In this document: positions 55,661 through 64,000 of the stretch, piece after piece | Numbering within the stretch: the first letter of the stretch is position 1 | Layout: each line of letters starts with the position of its first letter | Source of the DNA: Siphonodentalium dalli | Taxonomy: Eukaryota; Mollusca; Scaphopoda; Gadilida; Siphonodentaliidae | Direction: 5' to 3' | NCBI GenBank assembly: GCA_032622095.1 | Contig: CP136062.1 | Span: 164,174,875 to 164,238,874, forward strand | Length of the DNA stretch: 64,000 nucleotides | Notes under the pieces: generated by a model | Told to the model about the DNA's origin: nothing | The model's input: the letters and a program-made list of their open reading frames with translations, nothing else | The model's database searches: none | Program-made: the position numbers and the translations under genes

Positions 55661-57464
55661 TAGCATTAATAACACCACCAGTTTTGGCACTTCCAAATAG
55701 AACCGATATATTTGTTCTCGACTGTGATGCAAGCAATTTTGTGGTGGCCGCAGAACTTATTCAAATTCAAGAAGGGTAGGAAAAATATCTTATGGTAGTT
55801 ATAACCTCTCCTGTGAACAAATACGGTTCTGTACAACTCGTAAAGAATTATTGGCAGTGGTTCGCTTTACGAGACAATACCGACATTATTTATTGGGAAA
55901 ACCTTTCATTGTGAAAAACGATCATAGTTCTTTAAGATGGTTTACTAATTTCAAAGAACCGCAAGGTCAATTGGCAAGATGGCTCGAAGAACTAAGTCAG
56001 TATGACATGACTATACAACACCGTCCAGGTTCAAAACATGCCAATGCCGACGCACTTTCTCGAATTCCATCTGTGGAACCAATTTGTAATTATTATGTGG
56101 CTGGGGTTAAACTCAGTAAATTACCTTGTGGAGGATGCAAATACTGTACTCGCATCCATACAAATTGGGCCAAATTTGAGGAAGAAGTTGATTATGCCAT
56201 TCCACTTGCAAAAGGGTCATGTAAATTTGATCCAGAAAATATAACAGAAACAAACAATGGCACCCCATCAATATCTTCTATAAATATTGGCGAATCAGGA
56301 ACCGAGATAACAGAATCTCTAAATAATTGGGTAGATCAAACTTTATTGAATACAATAGACCCAGTCTGTGGGTGGACCCATACTCAACTGAGTTTAGCTA
56401 CCAATAGTCTACCACACTCAGGTGTAATAGTTAGACAATTGACTACAAACACTGATTTAACATTATCTGACATATGTTCGCCAGAAGACTTGATAAAATC
56501 ACAAAAAGCCGATCCAGATATAATACTGTTAATAGATTGGCTAGAAAATGGAGACGAACCTAGTGAAGGTGACTTATTTATCAGCGGACCAGCCGCAAAA
56601 TATTTCTGGATAAATAGAAGTAGATTCCATCTTAAAAACAATGTTTTACACAAAATAAGAAAATCTGTGGAATCTACTGTAGTTATACCAAATAAATATG
56701 CTCAAGAAGTGATGTCCCTCGCACATGACATTCCGTCATCAGGACACCAGTGTGTTGTCAGAACCCTATCCCGACTTAAACAACATTTTTGTTGGTTCGG
56801 CATGTCAAAAGACGTCGATTCGTTTGTCGCAGCATGCCAAAAATGTAATCAAGCTAAAAAAAAACCAACACCTAAATCAAAATGGGATATGACTAAATTC
56901 CATGCTGGCGCACCAATGGAAAGAGTCCACCTAGATTTCCTTGGACCCTTACAAAAAAGTGAAAATGGGAACAAATACATCTTGATGATGATAGACCAAT
57001 TTACTAAATGGGTTGAATGCATTCCATCACAAGACCAAACCACCGAAACAACTGCTCTGACAGCAGTTAATCAATTCTTTTCCAGGTTTGGAGCCCCATT
57101 TCAAATTTTCACTGACCAAGGGTCTTGCTTCGAAAGTAAGCTTTTCGTTGCCATATGTGAACTCTTTCAAATTCACAAATCACGTACGACACCTTATCGG
57201 CCTTCTAATGGGGCTATCGAACGCCTGAAACGTACGTTGATGAACGCAGTCAGATGTTATGTTGACAAAACCCAAAAGAATTGGGACAAATATATACCCC
57301 AACTAGCAGGTGCACTCCGCTCCTCCGTTAACCGAAACACAGGGTATACTCCAAATAAATTAATGTTAGGGCGTGAAGTATATCACCCCGTTCATTTGGT
57401 TTTCAATTTCCAATTAGAACAAGAAAAACCAGAAATTCCAGAATATGTCAACCAATTAGAATAA
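55640..57464 (+). CDS. gypsy RNase H and integrase
   Basis: RNase H degrades RNA in the RNA-DNA hybrid; integrase inserts the cDNA. The N-terminal RNase H strand (FVLDCDASNF) is split off by a stop and frameshift near 55,777; from 55,851 a 537-codon frame is open. Within it: RNase H C-terminal motif (NDHSSLRWFTNF; HRPGSKHANADALSR, residues 57-71), HHCC zinc site (H292, H299, C329, C332), and DDE core with D362 (HLDFLGPL), D422 (TDQGSCFES) and E457 (NGAIERLK), a D-x34-E spacing normal for the family. A Cys-rich CGGCKYC lies at 93-99, between RNase H and IN. This is the best-preserved part of the element. Confidence 0.88.
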
Positions 57465-57697
57465 GAAATCAAAAAATGTCATGAAATTGCAAGAACGAAT
57501 TTAAAATCTGCACGATGAAAAGAGACTATGACATTAACATATACAAACATGATTATAAAGTTGGAGACGTTGTATACCTATTGGATACAGCGCAAGTCAA
57601 AGGTAAATCTAAAAAACTCCAACCAGTATGGGAAGGGCCGGGAATAATATAAGAAAAATACACACCCTACTTTTTCAAAATCATCTTTAAAAACACG
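57465..57697 (+). pseudogene. Integrase C-terminal (GPY/F-like) segment, broken
   Basis: A stop at 57,462-57,464 and a frameshift near 57,515 separate the DDE core from this piece. It reads YKVGDVVYLLDTAQVKGKSK and then KLQPVWEGPGII, the module that closes many gypsy integrases, before leading without a break into the PHD-finger segment. Confidence 0.65.
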
Positions 57698-57970
57698 ATG
57701 AATGTAATAAATCATGATAGAATCAAGGTGTGTCGCGACAAAATCCTGCCACCTTGGTTAATAAAATGCTGCCAAGATTTTGCAAATACAGGTGAAGTAG
57801 CAATTATAAGAAACACCAAAACTTTCTGTATTTGTAAAAAGACATACCGAGGTCAATTCATGATACAATGCGATCATTGTCTAGACTGGTATCATGGCAG
57901 GTGTATAAATATCACGGCAGAAGAAGGTGAACATTTGGATGAATATCAATGTCCAAAATGTACAACTTAG
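57698..57970 (+). CDS. PHD finger at the C-terminus of the gypsy integrase
   Basis: After ~40 residues a C4HC3 PHD finger occupies codons 44-88 (57,827-57,961): C-I-C, then QFMIQCDHCLDWYHGRC, then YQCPKC. Spacing and the aromatic/Met positions (Y50, M55, W64) match H3K4me3-binding PHD fingers such as those of BPTF and TAF3. The frame is continuous with the GPY/F-like segment, so it was part of Pol. It probably tethers integration complexes to active chromatin, by analogy with integrase chromodomains of chromoviruses. Function is inferred; the fold assignment is strong. The stop follows two residues after the last Cys. Confidence 0.85.
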   Translation: MNVINHDRIKVCRDKILPPWLIKCCQDFANTGEVAIIRNTKTFCICKKTYRGQFMIQCDHCLDWYHGRCINITAEEGEHLDEYQCPKCTT

Positions 57971-57986
57971 TCCTTTTCATTGCAGA
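57971..57986 (+). promoter_or_regulatory. Possible 3' splice site before ORF3
   Basis: TCCTTTTCATTGCAG (ending 57,985) directly follows the pol stop and precedes the first ATG of ORF3 (58,000). Third ORFs of gypsy elements are often expressed from a spliced RNA. This is sequence resemblance only. Confidence 0.3.
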
Positions 57987-57999
57987 CTGACCATGCAGA

Positions 58000-60440
58000 A
58001 TGAATGACCCAACCCACAAAGATCCACCCAAACCAGAACAGATGGAGGTGGATAAACAGGAAAATACAGGTAAAATAATGACCCAGAAAGGTCACTAATC
58101 GAGAACAGCGAGGGTGACATAACACCGGCAAACGATCCCACATTGGAATCAACGCAGGTGCTACTGTCATCTAAAAATGAAATTTCTATCTTGGAATCAG
58201 ACAAAGAGGCCAATCCAGCTTCAAGGATCACTAGTACAAGTGGTTCCATTTTTAATACAGTACAGTATGAATCCTCACACACAATAAAAGATTCCTCACA
58301 GGAATCCACAAGTTTAACTACTAGTACTGTGGAAACGATGGATTCTCTTTCTGGCATTTAACAGAAGATTCCACTTTGGAATCAACAATTGCAATTCGGT
58401 GTGAGCCAAATGATCCCTCTTTGGAATCAGGCAAAATCATCAGTAACATAATAGAATCATAGGGGAACAGATAGGGGAACAATAGAAGGGGAATTGGGGA
58501 ACACTGATTTAAACATTCTCCAAGATATTAACAACCTGTTAAACACACCAAAAGGTTCCCCCATACGAGTAACAAAAGATGTCAAACTGCCATCACAAAT
58601 ACCAACGAGTGACATCCACAAACATTCCGTTTCAGGGTTAAAACTTGACGCTTCGTCAAGAAAAAGGCCTTTAAAAGATGACGCTCCGCCATCAATACCT
58701 GAAAAACTAAGGAATGAGGGGAAGAACAAATCTCCGTGTTCCTTCGACTACTGCGGAGTATATCAAAAGCCAAGCAAGACCAAGCGTCACTCCATAACGC
58801 AACACATGCCAGCACACTGGTGGGTAGAGGAGCGCGAATTTCATCACGCCTACCGACCAGTGATATACCAAGACTTGATTGATCTGGCAGAACAAAACGC
58901 CAGATACAAGGACGGACAACCAAAAACTGGATCAATTGGTCCAGACAGTCAAAAGAAATGTCTCGTATACGACAATTCCAAGAACCGTCCCAATAGGCAA
59001 ACATTATTTGGACGCCTTGTGCAGAACAATCGCTGGCCAATTCGAAAATTAGGATTTTCTCTGCATCCAATTAACTCCCCAGCGTGTTTAATATATTGGC
59101 GATGCCTGGCAGCCATGGTCAATTTATTAAAAGACGCTGATGCCAGACAATTTTGTCAACAAAAGCCGTCCCAAATAGGACGGCATGATATCATCAGGGA
59201 GTTCCACACACTTAATAAAGATAAAGGGGTAAGGGAGTGAGTGAAAAAGGAAATTAGTGATTTAAATAGAGGAACGCTGCCAGAAAACGCTCCCAATGCA
59301 CGAATTGCAGCAGGGTTATTATTATTTCCAAAGCCATACTGCAACCCGATGAAGCCTCAACAAAAGGCCCCTCATAAGGAGCTATTGAAATCTGTAACTA
59401 AACAAACGACTGCTCCAAAGCAGCCAACACAGAAGACTGCCACAAAGAAGCCACCACAAAAGACTGCCCCAAGGCAGCCAACACAACAGGTCATTCGAAA
59501 AGAAGTCACAAAGCAAGCTCCACCACCGCAACAAACGACGCCTCAAATGCCGTCACAGTCAATAGCTCCACCACACAGTGCAGCAAGACCAGATCAAAGG
59601 GCACAGGCATTGATGGCGATTGATACGCATTTTCAACTCAATCGTCTTTGCAAAAGCTTCCACGTGTCACCAACGTCACCAATGGAGGCAATTCGGACAA
59701 GTATCACCCAACTAATGCCTAGGGTTCCGGTTACGGTCATCGGTGGTGTAAATATGAGGTGCGATCCACTGGAATACCCAAACATCATTCCAGTGGACCC
59801 ATATTGGAAGACAGCAGTGGGGGTCCATCCCAAACAATATCATCTGCTGACGGATGTTGGCATACTTACTAGATGGATCCAGCTAATAAACGACCCACGT
59901 GTCACAGTTGTTGGAGAAATCGGGCTGGACCTATCTATCCGCGGCATCACGCCACAAGGTCATTGTGATCATGATTTGGCTTTCACCAGACTACTGTACC
60001 ACACCAAGACAGTAGCGGAAAGGCCAATTGTACTACACTTGCGTGGCGACAAAAGCGACCCATGGTCAAGGGACGTAAGTCATGTTGGTCTCAACATCTG
60101 CTCAAGTGAGTGTCTACCCAGAAGGAACTTCCAGTTCCACTCCTTCATGGGTACCGCAGATATCGTCCAAGCATAGAGCGATCGATTTCGAAATACTTAT
60201 TTCGGTATAAATGGGTCGTGTTTCTGGTTCGCCGATCCACAAATGGCTGCAGTAGCAGCTATTCCTAAAGATCGGCTAATATTGGAGACCGATGCACCCT
60301 ATTTCAATGAGCAGATGTCGGGAGAAATAGCAGAGTGTGTAGCCATCATCAGAGGAGAGACAACTCAAGAAGTCCTCCACTACACCAATAACAATGCTAC
60401 AGCTCTTTATGAAATTCGCAAATTACCAACATTCCAATAA
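58000..60440 (+). pseudogene. gypsy third ORF: C2H2-like finger and TatD-family DNase domain (broken)
   Basis: It sits where env would be. The N-terminal ~160 codons are polar, with repeated TLES/ILES motifs, and broken by frameshifts. From 58,494 one frame runs to 60,440, with TGA at 59,238 and TAG at 60,174. It encodes a C2H2-like finger (CSFDYCGVYQKPSKTKRHSITQ, then H), an unnamed ~170-residue region, a KPPQKTAPRQ-type basic low-complexity linker, then a TatD-like hydrolase (59,613-60,400): IDTHFQLNRL, AVGVHPKQYH, VVGEIGLDL, PIVLHLRGD, FHSFMGT, IPKDRLILETDAPYF. TatD proteins are metal-dependent 3'-5' nucleases. Ligands H130, E226, H266, H300 and the ETDAPY Asp (60,291) are kept, but the second His of the HxH motif is Gln (THFQ). 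No signal peptide or membrane segment, so not an envelope protein. Confidence 0.8.
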
Positions 60441-60480
60441 GGTCCAAGAGATGAACAAATGATCACCCATACATATCCTT

Positions 60481-62470
60481 TATACATATGTACAGTAAAT
60501 GATAGATAATTCCACTTATGGAATTACATATTCTTTTTCTCAAAATCTGTTCCAAAACACAAATAATTACACAATGTTTTATACAGTAGCACTGTTCCAA
60601 TCCGTTTGGTCAAAAGGATTGATGAAGACAAATCTAGGCAATGAGCGGATATTAGGCCAGCTTCTAAAAAAAATGCCACATCTGGGTATGTACTCATGAT
60701 AATGTACACACAATTTCGTGACCTAATAATTCTGTTAACCCCAATTTAGCGATGCAAGGGTTTTCGACTCTTATAGTCCAATACACTCTTCCACACTCAA
60801 TTGACTCTCAAATGGAATTCTTTAATAAATAAAACAGGGTTGAGTGTAGTATTTTTGGATATGAATTAAATTACGATATCAGAAAATATAGAGCCAAATG
60901 CTCTCTATCAGAGAGCCGAAACACACACAAACAAATGCCACTCCGCCGCAACAGCCAATGAAAGATCGGCGCAATTCGGGAACAGACGAGCGGAATGATA
61001 CGCTATGGATTCGTTCATTTACTCCTCGACAGCCACGATAAACAGTTTAAATTCTACTTTATGATATTATCTATTGCCTCATTATTATACATCATTGGAT
61101 CTTCATGATTATATACAAGGTTGGTTGTTTATTCATTATTCATATGTATTGATTGTTATTACATGACACACACCAAAAATCCAACAAATAGCAGAACACG
61201 CACGGTAAAAAAAATGACGAATTCTAGCACAGAAACAACAACCTAATCTATGTAATCAGCACCCAGCAAGCGGATGCCCAACATAAACTTCATAAATTGC
61301 GTAATCAGAATGGCTGTATGGTGTCAACTAACTTTTAACTTGTTATTTTTGGCTTTTTTGGCAATTTTGCTCAGTTGAAATAGACAACAAAACATAAAAG
61401 ACAGATAACTCTATATATCCCGTTTACGCTCACGTCTACGCTCCAGTGCCATGAAATTGCATTACAGTTAACCGGCTATTGACTCATGCCAATGTTTGGC
61501 GTACAATGTGCGTTATTTTTCAAACTAGCTAGCGACTTCGTCAATTTTGATAGCCGTAACACGTGTTATTGAATAAGCATAGGAAGGCAGTGTAATTCAT
61601 CAAAATTGATGACAAGTAGTGCAAATTTCAACTTAATGCATAGTTTGTTGTGTTTATCTTTGTATACTTTCACAAAATTGGCAGTTTGAACCATGTACCA
61701 TGGGAAATATTAGCAATAGTTTTACCCGTGTAGAACGATTAATGGGGATAGAACCGACTCGATCAGGAGAGAACCCAAACAATAATCAAATTTCGCGGTT
61801 CTTGTCGTTGTTATGACTCGCACAATGAATTTTTCGTTATTAACACGCTCATGGCTGCCACAGATTGTTATGGGATCGAAAATAACTAATCGAATTATCA
61901 CCTAGATGCCTCAAAATTGCACTTTAACTGTCAAAAAGTCGTGAAAATGTATAATTTCGATCAGCAAGAACTGTCACAAATCACGCAAGAACCATCACAA
62001 ACCGGCAATAGAACGATTTCCGATGTAACAGTTCCTTCACAGTGATATAAAGTAGATTATTCTAATTCTAGTCTATTCTATTCTATTCTAAAGTTCAGTG
62101 TTGTCTTAAAGTAATAAATGACAATGGTAATGTCTTCACACAAATTAATTGTATATAAACATTTCTTAGGAAATAAAGTGGAGAACGGACAATTGGTTCT
62201 GGTCATGTGACGGTATCTGGAGAAGTCGGGAGCAATCGCAACTTCTCGGACAAACTCTGCTTCTCGGATTATCGTTTTTGCAGAAATATATAGTTCGTAC
62301 GGAAATCACCGAGGTTTGCCGATGGAAGTCGGGAGGTAATTACTCTAGTACACATCTCGAGTAGGTAGTAGGTCAGTCTCATTCAAATCACACCAAGTCT
62401 CATTTTAATCTACTTCTTCTTCGTGCTACGTGTAGGCCTATACATAATATTGCGCCGTGCACGAATAAAG
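60481..62470. other. No gene recognised; 3' LTR expected here but not identified
   Basis: AT-rich, short frames only. A (TTCTA)n microsatellite lies at about 62,064-62,090. The gypsy 3' LTR should begin within a few hundred bases of 60,440, but no matching copy upstream of 47.2 kb could be seen by eye. Confidence 0.5.
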
Positions 62471-62473
62471 GAT

Positions 62474-63040
62474 TTAAGGGTTCTGAACATATGCGTTACT
62501 AGTGAAGATTTGTTTAAGTTTTGAGGCTGGATCACCAGCAATTAATGAGTGAAATACTACACACTCTGCCAAGCTGTTCCAATCTTTAACAGTTCTGTGT
62601 ATGCATCTGAATTTGTAGGTGTCTGAATATGCTCTGGGTCTGATGAAATTATTCGAATGCATTTTACTTGTAAACCTTTCTGGTGGCTGAAGATGATTAA
62701 TTGGAATATTTGCCGCATCAGCCAGGCCCTTAACGGATAAACATAGTCGCACTATTTTTTCTCCTCTCCCGTAGTGTCTGAAGAGATTCATCAATTTTAA
62801 TCATAGAATTAGGTGAATAATCATAATTTTGCACAATAAATCTGTTGCACCGATTTTGGACTTTCAAGAGCGTAATTTGATAGTGCGATATGATCCCAAA
62901 TAAAAGAAGAGTATTCCAAAAGAGGTCGGATGAGGCCAGTGTAGGCTTGAAGTCTCACCTCTGTCGGCATTCGGCAAACCTCGTCAGATTCCGTCACCGT
63001 TTCACCCAGAGGACAGAGGTCATAGGTCGAGGAGTCCAGA
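62474..63040 (-). pseudogene. LINE ORF2 C-terminal fragment
   Basis: On the minus strand the last 106 codons (62,794-62,474) include RPRAYSDTYKFRCIHRTVKD followed by WNSLAECVV, the pattern near the end of Jockey/CR1-type ORF2 (F.R.I.DWN.LP..VV). Upstream, in other frames, thumb-like remnants are readable (LFWNTLLLFG, VQNRCNRFIVQNYDYSPN). It is 5'-truncated and frameshifted. The catalytic RT motifs are absent. Confidence 0.7.
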
Positions 63041-63484
63041 ATGCTATGTTGGATATTTCCTTAAATTTCTTTTAAGAAGAACAAGGGTTCTGTTAGCTTT
63101 TTGTGCATATATAGTCCATGTGGATATTCCACTTAAGGTATTTTGTTATGTTGACGCCTAAATATTTTATAGAATCTACCAGGTTAAGGGGCGATCATTT
63201 AAGTGTGTAGCTACTTATATAATGGGTTCTTGGTCTAGCTTGAGCAGAATGATCCTTAGCAGACATACATGAGTAATCCACATAATATATATTCAAGATT
63301 TAAGTTGAGGCCATATTATAGGATTTCTCGGTTCTGTGAAAATGATAAGTTACTAGAGGAATATAGTATGATACTAACAGCACCGAATATCTCGAACCGC
63401 ATCATTCCACAGAAAATAACCAGGTTCGTGAAGCTGGATCGAAGTTCGAAATTCGCGTGAAGTTAGATTGAAGCTCAAAATTCA

Positions 63485-63910
63485 GATAGAATTTCAAACT
63501 CTATATGTTTTTTTCCTAAAGTTCTTTGTTGTACTCCAATTCGAATATTGAGTCAAAACGTTCTGACTCTTGAAAGTGAATTGTTTTCTGAGATACCGCT
63601 GGAGTTCAGGAATATTTAAGGGAGTGTGGTGCTGAAGGGAATTGACACTGTTTATGACTGGAGCGAGCTGAAAATTGGTATTTTTTATACTTTGCATGAG
63701 AGAACCAGCATACTAACGCTTAATATCGAGACAATTACTCGATCCATAGCTTTGAATTTCAATCCTAATTTCAATCTGGAAATTCGGATTGAAATTCAAA
63801 CTCTATTTTCTTTTTTGCCGTAAGTTCTTTGGCTCATTTCGTGTTCCAATGCATCTCGAATTTCGGGTCTAAGGTGATTTTAAAAAATTGAGATACCGCA
63901 GGACTAAGTA
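63485..63910 (+). repeat. Diverged tandem duplication (~310-bp period)
   Basis: GAATTTCAAACTCTAT...AAGTTCTTTG...TGAGATACCGC(T/A)GGA occurs at about 63,489-63,604 and 63,795-63,903, with substantial divergence. Several GAAATTC/GAATTTC words repeat nearby. Non-coding. Confidence 0.55.
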
Positions 63911-64000
63911 AAAGGACCGAAAAGGACTAAGTCCGCTAATTTCAATTCGAATTTCAATCTGGGCTGCTACATGTTAACTATAACTATCGTTCAATAAGCG

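Larger units (their letters stand above)
47200..60480 (+). mobile_element. Ty3/gypsy-class LTR retroelement with PHD finger and TatD-like third ORF, interrupted by a LINE
   Basis: Order on the plus strand: Q/P-rich gag N-terminus, capsid-like gag, CCHC knuckle, -1 frameshift site, protease, [LINE 50.58-54.29 kb], RT, RNase H, integrase (HHCC and DDE), GPY/F-like segment, PHD finger, then a third ORF with a C2H2-like finger and TatD-like domain. PR-RT-RH-IN order and motifs place it in Ty3/gypsy. Without the LINE the internal region is about 9.5 kb. Stops and frameshifts affect gag, RT, the IN tail and ORF3, so this copy is a relic. LTRs, primer-binding site and polypurine tract were not identified; boundaries are approximate. 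Confidence 0.85.

Noticed and set aside
58000-60440. Envelope gene for the gypsy element
   Set aside because: No signal peptide, furin-like site or membrane anchor. The C-terminal motifs are those of TatD hydrolases.

Overview
The window is AT-rich, intron-bearing animal DNA dominated by mobile elements. There are no bacterial-style operons. The only recognisable host gene is a split VPS4 gene. LINE, Ty3/gypsy, Helitron-like, piggyBac-like and foldback repeats make up most of the rest. A short repeat tail near 21.7 kb resembles a motif I associate with molluscan genomes, so a lophotrochozoan, probably a mollusc, is my best guess. This is inference, not proof.

Layout. 1-794: two Helitron-like 3' ends, one carrying a 122-bp minisatellite. 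About 800-17,985: nested palindromes. A roughly 3-kb foldback element (flanks 800-963 and 15,036-17,985, inner palindrome 16,480-17,640) was split by a 14.06-kb palindromic element (970-15,029). That element has AG ends, a near-perfect 6-bp target duplication, and the same ~200-codon reading frame in both arms. 18.0-24.2 kb: microsatellites, hairpin repeats and small tandem duplications, with no convincing gene. 24,246-38,430: seven minus-strand exons of a VPS4-type AAA ATPase, with LINE copies, a piggyBac-like MITE and a 2.2-kb foldback element in its introns. 38.5-47.2 kb: MITEs, a 125-bp tandem array, a 29-bp minisatellite and featureless DNA. About 47.2-60.5 kb: a decayed Ty3/gypsy retroelement (gag, protease, RT, RNase H, integrase, PHD finger, third ORF with a TatD-like nuclease domain), split by a nearly intact LINE (about 50.58-54.29 kb). 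60.5-64 kb: no gene, apart from a minus-strand LINE fragment at 62.5-63.0 kb.

Main points. (1) The VPS4 exons predict an ATPase with two tandem MIT domains. They arose by an in-frame genomic duplication whose breakpoint fused exon 3 to exon 1. All exon phases agree, and skipping one module would also keep frame. The ATPase core beyond its first ~25 residues is not in the window. (2) The gypsy element pairs an H3K4me3-reader-like PHD finger after the integrase with a third ORF ending in a TatD-family metal-dependent DNase domain. It also carries a textbook -1 frameshift heptamer at the gag/pro junction. This copy is broken by stops and frameshifts, but the architecture is readable. (3) Several insertions have an 'empty site' elsewhere in the window (duplicated VPS4 intron, opposite palindrome arm, repeat copies), so target duplications can be read directly.
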